Shown here piece by piece: positions 32,611-47,250 of a DNA stretch of 64,000 nt. Position 1 is the first letter of the stretch. Every line of letters starts with the position of its first letter. The notes beneath the pieces are model-generated. The model was not told where the DNA came from and did no database searches. It was given only the letters and a program-made list of their open reading frames with translations. Both the position numbers and the translations under genes were made by a program. The stretch spans positions 248,001-312,000 of the forward strand of contig JAIXMG010000009.1 in NCBI GenBank assembly GCA_025201345.1, in the 5' to 3' direction. The DNA is from Thamnidium elegans. Taxonomy: Eukaryota > Mucoromycota > Mucoromycetes > Mucorales > Mucoraceae.

Positions 32611-33344
32611 TTTTTCTATATATAATTAAAAAAAAAGGGATCTACTAAAGAGAAAAAAAAAAAAAAGTTTTTGAGACACTGTTAAATGTAAATCGTTAAA
32701 AATGAAAGAAAGGCCGTCACATAAAACAAGTCACTTGTATTTGAAGCACTTTGAGTTAAAAAGAGTTTTTTCGCATTGAAAACATGGTTTAATTATGCCG
32801 AACGAATATCATGTACGCGAGTAAAATATATATTTTAAGAACTGTGTATAGGACCAATTGATCAATTGCCTTTCTTATTTGTATCGTTTATACATCGTCA
32901 ATTATTTGTGGCCAATATTTATTGATATTTGTTACATTCGGTGCTAAGGGCTTGATTCGTATTTCAAGTCTTTGTTTCAAGTATTATGATCAATGATTTT
33001 ATGTTATAATAATATTCAAGTTTCGATTATTTTTATAGATATTGCTTATATAAGGGTTTTTATCAGCTGATTCTAGCATAAAATAAATACTTTTCCCACT
33101 CGTATCTTTATGGCAAGGTGATTGAAACGCTATTAGTAGCAGTTTACGTTACGCCGATTACAAATAAGCTAGGTTTCCGTTATTGAGTTACACTATTTGA
33201 ATAAAGTTTTCCTTCCAACTTTTCTGTAAAAATAAATAAATAGAAGTTACGATTTTTGGGTCTTACAAGATCTTGGGAGTATAAATAATGCAGGAAAAAA
33301 AAAAAAAGAGAAAAGTCTTTTCTTTTTTACAAAAGAAAAAAAAA
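32611..33344. promoter_or_regulatory. Divergent promoter region of SSF1 and the RidA gene
   Basis: About 730 bases without a credible gene. An ATG at 33288 lies in frame with the RidA gene, but the 19 codons it would add are mostly Lys and Phe and look like leader sequence, so the start was placed at 33345. No specific site is assigned. Confidence 0.45.
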
Positions 33345-33743
33345 ATGGACAAGCCTACTTTATCATCTCCTTCAAACTACAAGCCTATGATGGAAAAGTT
33401 TGGTTACAACCAAGTATTGCAGGTTGGTAACCGTATTGATATCTCTGGTCAAGGTGGATGGGATAAGGATATGAACTTTACTTACAAGAACTTGGAAGAA
33501 GAAATCGAACAAGCCTTTCAAAACGTTGAGTATGTATTAAACAGTGTTGGTTCCTCTTGGAAGGATGTATATAGTGTCAAGTCATATCATATCCCTTTAG
33601 GTGATGAGGTTGTTGAATTGTTCCCCAAGATGTTCAAAAAGTATCTCGGTGATCGTAAGCCTATTTGGAGTTGTGTTGGTGTCTCTCAATTAGGTGAGAA
33701 GGAAATGCATGTTGAGATTGTTGTTACTGCTATTAAAGAATAA
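33345..33743 (+). CDS. RidA family (YjgF/YER057c/UK114) protein
   Basis: An intronless gene of 132 residues starting MDKPTLSSPSNYKPMMEKFG. Family features are GNRIDISGQGGWDKDMNF, the Asn-Val-rich helix EQAFQNVEYVLNSVGSSWKD, and the conserved Arg-Pro segment DRKPIWSCVGVSQLGEKEMH followed by VEIVVTA. Family knowledge: RidA proteins are trimeric deaminases of reactive 2-aminoacrylate and related enamines. This one is slightly divergent (Trp in place of the common small residues at the trimer cleft), so it may belong to one of the Rid subgroups rather than archetypal RidA. The exact substrate is not shown by sequence. Confidence 0.85.
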   Translation: MDKPTLSSPSNYKPMMEKFGYNQVLQVGNRIDISGQGGWDKDMNFTYKNLEEEIEQAFQNVEYVLNSVGSSWKDVYSVKSYHIPLGDEVVELFPKMFKKYLGDRKPIWSCVGVSQLGEKEMHVEIVVTAIKE

Positions 33744-34475
33744 ATAAATAAAAATACTATTGTGTGTAAATATATATTTCATTCCGTTCGTTCGTCTTAT
33801 TAGTCATTTAGACATGTTATTTTAAATGTACGCGTTATGTTTTCGCACGGATTTGATTCCTTTATTTCCATGAGGAGTCCATATCCTTTCATTTTAGAAG
33901 CCAGATTTATGGTTTCTTTTTTACGATCAACGTGTGTTACGCGTTTTCAGTGTATAGAGAATTTTTACTAGAAAAAAAAACCCCCCCTCCTTTTTGTGTC
34001 TTTTTATTGTAAGCATAATCCCTTTGATCATATTACTGTTGATACATCGATTTCAGTACCTATCGAGTCAATTCTTTTTAAAAAGTAACAGTAGTACCTA
34101 TCATGCAATTTATTGCACGTAAAGGAAAGGGGGCGAAAGTTTGTCACAAACTGTATAACAAAAAAATCGGCTTAGGAACTTTTACCACCAATTCGGGTCT
34201 TTTATTTTCCTCCCTTCTTGTAATTGACTTACTTACTCCAGCAATAGGACTTACAAACACCAAAAGAAAAAGAGGGGGAAAACTTGTATTAAAACAGGAT
34301 TACATCATAGTGAATAATACACAAAATGTCTTTCATGCTGAACATAGTAAAACATGACGATTGAATTTAATAAGTTTACGCGGAGTAACAAATGAAGTAA
34401 TGTGTTACAAAAAAGCATGTTATTTCCCGCTTATTGTTTATCCTTTTTCCTTTTTTCTTATAAAAAAAAGCAAAA
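33744..34475. other. Spacer before the Lam-family gene
   Basis: An open frame at 34103-34357 has an ATG and Lys-rich content but no similarity I recognise and no splice support. It overlaps the expected promoter of the next gene, so it is not called. A C-run/T-run lies near 33981-33993. Confidence 0.4.
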
Positions 34476-36177
34476 ATGAGTGATAATTCTTTACAGATAA
34501 TAAATAATGATACTAAGCGTCGATCACATTCCAACACAATATCTGGTGGAAGACCGCCCGCTTTAGACATTGATGTAACCCGACCTACACAAGCACGAAG
34601 AAATTCAGAAGGGTCACCCCATTTACCACCTATCCGTGTATCTGAGCCTACTCCTATTGAACCATCAGTCGATAACGTCTTTTTCAACAAACCTGTTCCT
34701 ACTCTAGTTGATTCAAGATCTAGTACACCTGTTTCAGATACCAGTACCTCTTCTCCACCTCCAAACCCTTTACCAAAGTCTTCAGCCACTGCCCCTGCTG
34801 GCGGTTTATTAGACTCGCCTAAACCCAAGAAAAATAAAACTCGGTCAAGAGGATCTAGTATTACTTCAAACTTGATTAATGAAATCAAAGAGAATTCAAC
34901 CATTCAAAATTTAGCTAGTAAAATAAAGTCCAGACATTCTGAAGATGCCGACGAACAAAATTCTGTCGATGGCGCCTCCAGTGTGGCAGCTAGCAATGTC
35001 TATTTTGCTAATGCTAAAAGGAATCAAGATTTTCATGCTTTGTTTAGAAGTGTACCAGAAGAGGATTCATTAATTGAAGGTAACTGATATAATTGGTTTT
35101 TTTTATTTGTGTGTTTACATGTATATTTAATCCTTATTAGACTTTGGTTGTGCATTACAAAAAGAAATTTTACTTCAAGGTCGTATTTACATTTCGGAAA
35201 ATCATTTATGTTTCAATGCTAATATCTTTGGCTGGGTGACAAATGTAATAAATAACTATAGAACGAGAAATTTATATATTATAAAATTTAACATAGTTTT
35301 TTTTTATATATATGTGTAGCTTGTAATTGCATTTGCTGATATTACAGATATCGAGAAAAAGTCAACTGCTTATTTTATTCCTAACGCAATTCAAATCTCA
35401 ACAGATACAGGAAAGGTAAATCTTTATATACAATTTGAAAAAAGAGTGATACTTATTTTTTTGTCGGTAGCATTTCTTTGCATCATTTTTATCTCGTGAT
35501 CAAGCGCACGATTTAATTGTTGATATTTGGAAAAACGCTAGACCTGACTTAGCTACCAAGAATACAGTTCAACCAGCAGAAAGCGTATCCTCTGAGGGCG
35601 AAACCGATTCATTTTATGACAGCGATACGGAAGATTCTTATAGCGATTCAAGTTCAAATCATTCTGAACTTACCAATAAAGGAACTCGAGCAGGTACTTT
35701 TGCAATAAACGTGATTTTTAAACAAAACTAACAGCCCTTTTTTTTATTATTAGTTTCGCCTAATGCAGATACTCGAGCTAGACAAGAGCCACTTGCTTCT
35801 TTACCCGCTATAAAAGACGAAAAAGTGACAGAGAATCGCCAAAGAGCTATTTCAGAACTGCCAAAGCCAAAGCTCGACGATTTAGATAAATCTGCAAATG
35901 ATTCGGTTAATAAACCTGTACCTACAGAAACCGCCACTGAATCTACCAAACAAGATAAACCAGCAGAAAAGGCTCAAGTCAATGAAACTTCAGACTGTGA
36001 GTGTCCTGATCATTATCCAACTACAGTTATGGAACAAGTGTATGGTGGTTCCGTAGAAGGCATGTACAATTTATTATTTAATAATGATTTTATGAAAAAG
36101 TTTTTGATTGAAAATCAAAAGTTGACAGGTATATATAATATATGTATATAGATTGCATTTAAACTTATCATATTAAT

Positions 36178-36227
<50 letters not shown>

Positions 36228-37278
36228 GGTAATGGGTGAATGGAAAAAAGCAGAAGGGACAATTGTTGAAACACGAGACTTATCTTATATTAAACCATTA
36301 AACGGTTCCATTGGACCTAAGTCAGCTAAATGCTTAATCACAGAAGAAGTATTACATAAGGATTTCGATTCGTTTGTTACGGTCCTGACAACAACCAGTA
36401 CACCCGAAGTACCTTCCGGAGGATCATTTACTTGTAAAACAAAGACTTGTATCACTTGGGCTGGTAAAGGAAAAGTAAAATTGTTAGTTACTGTACTTGT
36501 TGATTTTACTAAATCATCTTGGTTTAAAAGTAAGCTTTTTTTATTTTATTTTTTTTAAAAAAAAAAAAAAAAATCATAGTATTTTTTATTAACTTTATAA
36601 TTATTTGTAGCTGCTATTGAAAAAGCAAGTATTGAAGGACAACAAACATATTATAAAGACCTTGATATTGCATTACGAGCTTACTTTAAAGAATTCGATC
36701 ATTCTGACCGACCCGAGTCCAAAAAGAAGAGAAAGGGAAAAAGATCCAAGCGTCCACGCAGTATTATAAAATCTGAACCAAAATCGGAGGCAGTCGAAAA
36801 AAAGGACCTATTAGCAGTTGTATCCGATACAATGACAGGATTGTTCAATGCGATTCGATCACCCAACTCATCACATTTGACATTATTATGTTTACTTTCA
36901 ATGGTATTTATCAATATATTTATTGCTAGAAAGATGTCGTATGTAGAACAGCAATTGATCCGTTTAAGACAACCAGAGGAAGAGATAGCATCGAATAATT
37001 ATATAAAACAGTTTGGTAGAAATTATAATCGACAAGAGGAACAAGATCTTTGGGATTGGCTAGGTCGTATTGACCCTGATAAGTCGCAGGTGAAAGAAAA
37101 AATCACAGTACCTACTCATGTTAATTATGATGATGCCATTATGGCTTCCAAAGTGGCTAAAGAAAGATTGGATAAACACATGATGGAATTAAGTAATATG
37201 ATTCAAAAAGCAGAAAATAATTTGGAACAAGTTACAAAAGTTGTAAACGAACAACGTCAAAAGATCAAAGAGGAGTAA
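34476..37278 (+). CDS. Lam/GRAMD1-type sterol transfer protein (GRAM + VASt + TM)
   Basis: Seven exons (34476-35079, 35141-35244, 35320-35415, 35471-35693, 35754-36128, 36224-36529, 36611-37278) join in phase to 791 residues. The N-terminal 190 residues are Ser/Pro rich and disordered. A GRAM domain starts at FHALFRSVPEEDSLIEDFGC with LLQGRIYISENHLCFNANIF and FADITDIEKK. A VASt/StART-like domain starts at MEQVYGGSVEGMYNLLFNND. A transmembrane helix (LTLLCLLSMVFINIFIA) and a coiled coil end the protein. Family knowledge: Lam/Ysp proteins sit in the ER at contacts with the plasma membrane or vacuole and move sterols. The intron before exon 6 contains a run of 40 T. Confidence 0.9.
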
Positions 37279-37310
37279 ATAATAATTATAATATAAAACG
37301 TTTTCTTTGC

Positions 37311-37344
<34 letters not shown>

Positions 37345-37402
37345 GCACATGTATTTTTAATATTTCCTTAAAGAAGGCACCTTTATATGAGGCGGGGGTA
37401 TA

Positions 37403-39181
37403 TTAAGAAGATGAAGGGAAATCATCTAAAGCAGCATTCTTTTTAGCAGATTCAATTAATGGTAAAAGAGAAGAAGCTGGTGCAGCTTTAGTTAGAAACG
37501 GATGAGCTAATAATTCACTTGCGGTTGGTCTTTTTTCTGCATTAAATTGTAAACATTTTCCCAAGAAATCACGAAACTGTAAGGATAATTGGTCAGGGTC
37601 CTTCAGTGAAGGAGAGACACGTTCTGTAGTAAGAAGTCGAATGGCATGTTCAGGGTTCTCAAGATGAGGGGGAGTTCCTTCTACCATTTCAATGGCGGTG
37701 ATACCAAGTGACCAAATATCTACGCTTGGACCGTATTCTTTTCTTTGAATTACTTCTGGAGCCATCTAATTCATATTTAAAAAAGGAAAAAAAAAAAGAG
37801 TTGGTATATATACATATAGAGTGCAAATATAAAAAATATTTACCCAACAAGGAGTACCAGCAAGTGTTGTTCGTTTAGATCTTCTCGTGTCTATTTGGGC
37901 ACAATAACCGAAATCAGCTAAAAATAGGATAAATTAACAAAAAAAAAAAAAAAGGGATTATTTAAAAGCTACTTTACAAAGCTTAATTTGACCTTGCATT
38001 CCAATCAAGATATTGTCGCTCTTGATATCTCTATGAATAATTCCTTTTGCATGAAGGTAAGCAAGACCTGTCAAGACTTGAAGACAGACTGTAGCAATTT
38101 CGGGTTCAGCCATGTAATTTTGCGTAACAATATCTGTCAGACTACCACCTTCCATATACTCCATGACGATCCAAACATCATTTTTCCAAATAAAAGATTC
38201 AACATGTTGAACCATATTCTTATGATCTTGATTATCTTTTCCCATACGTACTTCATCTACAATCAAGTCTTTTCTAACTTGACGTTTTAAATGTATTTGT
38301 TTAATTGCAACAGAATCTTGTTGACTAGATATCTTTCTAGCTTTATAAACGGAACCAGAAGCACTATATACATTTTTTTTTTAAAAAAAAAAGAGTTAGA
38401 ACTTTTCGTGAATAAGAACGAAAATAAAAAAAAGGGAAACACGTTTATTTTGAAACTTTTTACCCTTCACCAATTTTTACCATATCTGTATAGATCAAAC
38501 AAGGGTCTTGTTCTTTACAGAGCAATTTAAGTTGCGTAATGGCTTCAGGCGTAGACATAGTTTTTTTATGCGGATGACGTTTATTATAGTTATCTTGTGA
38601 TGATGTAGGCTCAACTGGTTTGGGTTCTTCGGCCTTTTCGATTTCGGCATAGACTCGCTTAATAAATGAAGATAATAATATATCCTGTTGTTTGCAGCCT
38701 AAACCAGCTATATATATATATAAAGTTTAGTCCTTTTTTTTCTTTTTTTTTTTTTTTGTATAGAAATTACATATTTCCCATCCTGGCGCTTTTCCTAGTG
38801 TCATTTCTCCAGTATCGTTATTAAAATGAATATGTGTCTTATGAATTGCATCATATGGCCATGAAATAATCATTAAATCTTTATTTCCATGCTTCCTTTT
38901 ATTATTAAATATCAACTCTACATTTTTTTTTTTTTTTTTTTTTTAAAAAAGTTAAAAAAGTTAAAAAAGTTAAAATATATATGTTATTGTTTTGGTAATT
39001 TACTAAGGATTTTATTAATAACACCATGAACGCTTTTTCTTTTTTGAGTAAGTTCGGTACAACTGATTGTTTGAATACCTGCCAGTTGGTTTGACGTACG
39101 GTTAAGTCCAGATAAATAAGAAGCAATAGGTTCATCTGATATAGACTGTATAGAAGTTGAGAAATGGGTTTTTTGACTCAT
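37403..39181 (-). CDS. p21-activated (PAK/Ste20-type) protein kinase with CRIB domain
   Basis: A multi-exon gene from ATG 39181 ([20 protein letters not shown]). The CRIB motif is [20 protein letters not shown] linker with [20 protein letters not shown] follows. The kinase has the Gly loop [42 protein letters not shown], catalytic [20 protein letters not shown], activation segment [20 protein letters not shown], and [15 protein letters not shown]. No PH domain precedes CRIB, so it is Ste20/PAK1-like rather than Cla4-like, and it is short at about 500 residues. Family knowledge: these kinases act below Cdc42/Rac in polarity and MAPK signalling. Introns contain T/A mirror tracts and a GTTAAAAAA triplication near 38946-38974. 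Confidence 0.92.
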
Positions 39182-40113
39182 TTTTTTTTTTAAAAATAAA
39201 GAAAAAGTAGAATAATAATAATAAAAAAATAGTAGCGTTATATAATCAAAAAAAAAAAAAAAAAGGGAAATCATTAGTTCAAATCTATATTTATAAGTAT
39301 TTTTTACAGTAACGAAAATGTGTGTATTATTATCCTGGTAGGAAAAACAACAAAAAAGGGTAGACAGAGAACATGGCGTAAAGAGAAAAAAAAAAAAAAA
39401 AAAAAGGGAGAGACAAGTTATGTATACTATGTCATGCAATTCATGCAGTCTGTAACCTTACAAATTGCAATATGACACTATGAGAGAAGACTTTCTTATA
39501 ACCTATAAGCTCTCGGTTTACCTGTAAATGTACTCAATGCGGCTCATTTATAATATCAGCCGTAATAGAAAACATTAATAACGATACAGATATAAACCGA
39601 TGGTTACAAAATTATATTATTTGTTCCAATTAAACTTTTGTTATTTGAGTCAAAGTCGAAATTTTTTTTTTTTTTTTTTTTGGAAATAAGGTCATCTTCT
39701 TCATAAAAGAAAAAAGGGAGAGAATGATGAGTATGCATCTGTATTCTGATACACTTTTTCCTTAATATTCACCACGTTATTTAGTAGAAATCTGACAGTT
39801 TTTTCTTTTTATATGTACATCATTGTCTTTATAAATAGTACTTCTTCCCAACTCATGGAAATCATATGTTTTTTTTACAAAGTGGAAACACCACTAGATC
39901 GATCACGGTTAGGTCAAATTAGTTTGCAACTTTTTTTTTTTTTTGTGTACCAGACTAAAAATACAAGTACTTCTTTAATAGGAAACTCATCACAATATGA
40001 TTTTTTTTTTTTTAGAAAACAATAATAATTTATAGATGGTTACAAAAAAGGTAGAAGTGAAGGTAGGGGGGAATAATCTATGAGTACATATAATTCAAAA
40101 AAAAAAAAAAAGT
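39182..40113. other. Spacer between PAK start and S41 protease end
   Basis: Contains T-runs (39662-39681, 39931-39944) and A-runs (39390-39408). Open frames on both strands are short and homopolymer-based. No gene is seen. Confidence 0.45.
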
Positions 40114-42190
40114 TTACTCTTCAATAAGAGGACATTGTCCAGCTACAAAGACTTTTGCAACATCAGCCCAGAGCTTCTTGATATCATCAGCATTATTATC
40201 ATCAAAATGCATTCTGCAATCAGCATTGATAGCACTATACTCGAGCAAATCAGTTTCAACACCAGTGAACTTTTCTGTAGGCTTATAGACCTCTCTGAAA
40301 GTCCAACCCATATCAGCACGTTCAGGGAAAGGAGAAGGAGCATCAGGATCATTAGCTAAACCCAATACCTCCAAATCAATCAAGAAACTTGAAAGTCGAT
40401 CGCTTTCTCCACCAGGGAAAGAAGCAAATTGCATACGGTTACCGCGAATACCACCTAAACCCATAGCAGGTACCTTATGAGAGACACGAAGACGAGATGC
40501 AACAATAGCACAGGTAGATCCACAACGACCATCAGAAAGAATCAAGACATCAGAAGGTTTCCATTTGGTGTTGGTGTATTTCTTGGTAGAGATGGTATCG
40601 GCCCAACCATCACAGCTTAAAGAGATGGGTTGAGAGAATTTGACGTTGGGGTTTTTACCTCTGACATAAGATGTAGTGTTGGTGTACCAATTGCTACCTT
40701 CAAATCCAGTAGACTTGTAATCTAACCATTTGGTTTGTTCTTGTTCATGAGCAGCTTGAATAACACGATCAAGGAAAGGAGAGTACTTGATATCTGAAGG
40801 GTAATCGGGGGTGCTACCAAACAAAGTGCTAATCAAGAACTCACCGGCACAGGCATCACCGCCACCGTTGGTAGAAAGGTCCAAAATAATTTTCTCAACA
40901 CCTTTAGCTTCAAAGTCTTTTAAGCTTGAAATAAAGTTATCAACAAAGGTTTGTCTGTCACCAGAAGCGATAGAGAAACTTTGAATATCAATGACACCAA
41001 CGTTTTTATATTCTCCTTCCAATTGAATAAATTCAATGTAAGGTCCCTTGGATGAACCAACAGCGTTTAATGCAACGGATCGGCCTTCAGAATCTAAAGC
41101 AAATACTTCACCTTCATAAATGTTTTTTAATTCGTGAAGGTCGTAATGAATATCACGTTTGGTAGTGTTACGGTTAAGTTGATGAGCAGATTGACAGAAC
41201 GTAGACCAGTAATCATCAGCAGTGCTATAGTTGGGAGGAACTTGAGCGATCCAAGGTACTTGTACAGTGAAAGGTGCATCGTACTCTTCTTGAATGGGAA
41301 GAGTACCTGATTTAGCACAACGCATAGTGTAGTTATGGAACTCTTGTGCAGGTAAGAAACGATGGTAACCAAGATCATCAGCTCCGTCATCCCAACCATG
41401 GAAATAACTCTTGGTGTTCATAATATGATTGAAACAAGTATTGACGTCTTTACTTTCACCATTGTTGTTGACGGCATAGTTTACAATCATGTCCATGGCT
41501 TCGGAACCGTCAATCTCGGTTACTTCACAGCCAACCCAGTCTTTACTGGCTTGAGGCCAAACATCGTCTTTGACATAGGCTACATTTATAATTAACTTTT
41601 GGTTTCTTAAAAGGGCGTTTAATTGAATAGGTTGCCAGAAAATAAATTGGCGGTAACAAAAGGGTGAATAAGACTATTAACACAAATTAAATTTTTTTTT
41701 TTTTTAGTCTTATTGTGTACACACATATATATATTTATTTTTTACCAAGTGAGCATCTTGTACTTTATCGAGTAATAAGGCAACTGATTCTTGAAACTGT
41801 CTATCTGATTTCCAATCTTCTTGTAAGATTAAATCGAGACCGTAAGAAATATTAACTGGTGAAAGAGCTAAACCTTCGACAGTAGGTGGTGAAGCTGCAA
41901 CATCCTAATTAATAAATTTAAATTAGTTACTGAATAAACAAAAACAAAAACAAAAAAATAACAATATTTACATTAAAAACGTAGAGCTCGTTTGTTACTT
42001 TTCTGACAGTATCTACAGTTTGTTGAGCAATTTCCTTGTCATATTTGAAGTGATCTAAACATGCCATGGCATCATGAAAACTGGCTGTTTTGTTACCAGC
42101 AATGAGCGCACATGGATCTTGAGCTCTAGCTGAGCCAAGTAATGTAAACAAGGCTAATGAACCAAGTAAGTTTTTACGACTTGGCAACAT
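40114..42190 (-). CDS. Secreted peptidase of family S41 (tail-specific protease-like)
   Basis: Three exons (42190-41972, 41904-41746, 41673-40114) join in phase 0 to 645 residues. A signal peptide (MLPSRKNLLGSLALFTLLGS ending ARA) opens the mature chain. The S41 core has VGVIDIQSFSIASGDRQTF, EKIILDLSTNGGGDACAGEF and the nucleophile Ser in VLILSDGRCGSTCAIVASRL. About six N-glycosylation sequons and paired cysteines fit an extracellular enzyme. A PDZ domain is not evident. Such S41 proteins are frequent in fungi, but their substrates are mostly unknown. The protein is acidic and large compared with bacterial CtpA. Confidence 0.88.
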
Positions 42191-42501
42191 TAGAGAAAAG
42201 AAAAAAAAAGAAAAAAAGAGTTGGTTAAAAAGAAAAAAAAGGAAAGGAAAGAGAAAGAGGCGAAAACAATAAAATGATATCTATTTATAACTTGTTAATT
42301 TCAAATGTAACCCAGAAACTCACGGTGCCAATTTGCGTGGCCTTAAATACTTGAGGTGTATTTTTAACTACTTGTTTTGTGCATCTAATTGGTTTACCTT
42401 GACATTATTTTGCCTCGATAATTTTAATCCTGTAATAGTCTTCCATCACTTTTAAAAGCAAATCAAAGTATTTACACTAGAAAGGATGTATTTTATTATT
42501 A
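42191..42501. other. Spacer upstream of the S41 protease
   Basis: An A-rich purine tract lies directly before the protease start at about 42192-42270, followed by AT-rich sequence. No gene is seen. Confidence 0.45.
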
Positions 42502-43127
42502 TTACATTTGTGATACACCTTTTGCAAAAAAGTGAACATTATTATCTAGAATCTTATAATGCATAGATTGAGCAATAATATCGGTATTGTTTGATTTGGG
42601 ACCATGAACAATATCAATTTGACCATGTACATCTCTAGCCAATCCACTATTTAATGGTTGTACTTGAATAACAATATTTGATCCATACAATACAGTCTTT
42701 ATAAAATTATCTTGCTCTATATCTTCTGTACCTTCTTCATCTGCATGCATCACAGTTAATAATGTACCTTGTACACTTTCCATTAACGATTTCAATTTGG
42801 CAATAAAACTTGTTACTTGACCAAGTTGAAATCCATTATATAACAAGACACTGATATCATCTAAAATCAATAACGATCCTGGTTTTTGTAAAACATACTG
42901 ACAAAGTAAACTATAAAATGATTTCAAAACATTATCTTGATGATTTTTGTAGTCTAATGTGTCGGTAGGTGCTGTAGGCGCTTTGCTGGGCGGGTAAGGT
43001 GTTTCACAAGTGTATTCGTTTAAATGTGTCAAACCATCGATAAATAAAAATTTACCTGCTTGCTTATATGTTTGCAAGTTGATACCCTATACAATGTATA
43101 TTTAGCTGTTATACATTTTTTTTTTTA

Positions 43128-43166
<39 letters not shown>

Positions 43167-43392
43167 AAAAGGGGCTGCTTACAAGCTTACGTCCAATTAA
43201 AAAGTAATGATTAAAGATTTGAGCAAGACCAACAAGTATAACTGGTTTATTGGCCTTTAACTGATTAGCAACAAAGTGGTGAATTAGAAAGTTGCCATCA
43301 GATTTCAAACAGTCTGTAATAGCTACATGTGTATTGATAGGCGGTACGTTATTTTGAAAGGCAAGAGCAGCGTCTAAAGTAGCGTATCCCAT
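42502..43392 (-). CDS. ELP6: Elongator complex subunit Elp6
   Basis: Two exons (43392-43183 and 43086-42502) join in phase to 264 residues. The RecA-like fold without a Walker A is seen in ITDCLKSDGNFLIHHFVANQ, KPVILVGLAQIFNHYFLIGR, KFLFIDGLTHL, and the Walker-B-like PGSLLILDDISVLLYNGF. The order and length match Elp6. Family knowledge: Elp4-Elp5-Elp6 form a hexameric ring bound to Elp1-3, needed for cm5/mcm5 modification of wobble uridines. The intron has a T11/A10 mirror tract and an AG-repeat (43137-43164). Confidence 0.88.
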
Positions 43393-43427
43393 TATTGTTT
43401 ATTTTAGTTTCAAAAAAGCAAAAAGCA

Positions 43428-43460
<33 letters not shown>

Positions 43461-43494
43461 AAAAAGTGTAGTTTTATTTACAGTCACAAACTAA

Positions 43495-44216
43495 CTACTT
43501 TTTATCATTATGGTATTGAAGTAACTCTACTAAATGTTCTAATACTTGTTCAGGTTCTTGTTCTTTGGAAAGGACAAAGTTTTGAATGGTAGGGTCATTC
43601 TATAATAATAATAATAATAATAATAAGTAATAACAATAAAAAAAAGATATGTGTTTGTTATTTTTTTTTTACCTTTATATCCTTTGTAACCTCAAACTTG
43701 CTTTCAGCATCTATTCCTTGTATTGTCCTACGTACAAACCAAAAATAAGAAATGTATACATATAATAAAAAGGGGAGAGGATAACCTTACTTGCATAATT
43801 CTTTAATTAAATCAGATATCAGTTTTTGGTTATTGTTTGTTTTAATTCTTTGTTTATTGGTACTAGAAGCAATAACCTTTATGGCTAGAGTGGATTAGTA
43901 CAATAAAAAAAAATAAAAATAAAAGACAGTTTTAAAATTAAATAGTTCTTTATCCGTGTAAAGGACAATTTACTTTTTTAATATCTTCTTCTTCTTCTAT
44001 AGGTTTAATCCATTGATTATTTAAAATATGAGCTAAAGTGTCTGGTGTTAATATGGGAGGTGAACCCCAATGGTCGTCTAGATTGTGAATGATCTCTGAA
44101 ATACGTTCTTCTGCCATTGCACTGTTGGTTTGTGTAATAGAGTCAATACTACTAGAACTGCTTTTCTTTTGAAGCTTATTCTGTCGTTCGTCACTTTTTG
44201 GAATATTAAAGTACAT
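43495..44216 (-). CDS. Small hypothetical protein, four exons
   Basis: Exons 44216-43974, 43876-43791, 43727-43673 and 43599-43495 join in phase to 162 residues. The first exon reads MYFNIPKSDERQNKLQKKSS, then AEERISEIIHNLDDHWGSPP and ILTPDTLAHILNNQWIKPIE; later exons give SDLIKELCKTIQGIDAESKF and EPEQVLEHLVELLQYHNDKK. It is Ser- and Glu-rich with predicted helices and no membrane segment. I do not recognise the family. Four consistent splice phases and an even codon pattern support a real gene. It lies head-to-tail upstream of ELP6, with 102 bases between. Confidence 0.65.
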
Positions 44217-47023
<2,807 letters not shown>

Positions 47024-47250
47024 ATATATCTTTTTTTAAAAAAATATATTATATATATATGAATACATATATATACACATATATATATCAGTAAAACTGA
47101 TTATTTTTCTTTTTTTTCTGTAACCCTCTTTTTTTATAATTCCAATAAATGCAAAATTCTACACTATAAATTAAGGTAAAAATGTGTGTAACGGTGGTAC
47201 AAAACATGTGCACATTTTTTATGCCATTATAAACAAATACTGCTTTTTTT

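Noticed and set aside
33288..33344. Upstream in-frame ATG extending the RidA-type protein by 19 residues
   Set aside because: The extension is an A/T-tract translation of Lys and Phe; the family start matches ATG 33345.
34376..34903. Minus-strand frame over the start of the Lam-type gene
   Set aside because: It overlaps a well-supported multi-exon gene in antisense and shows no domain.
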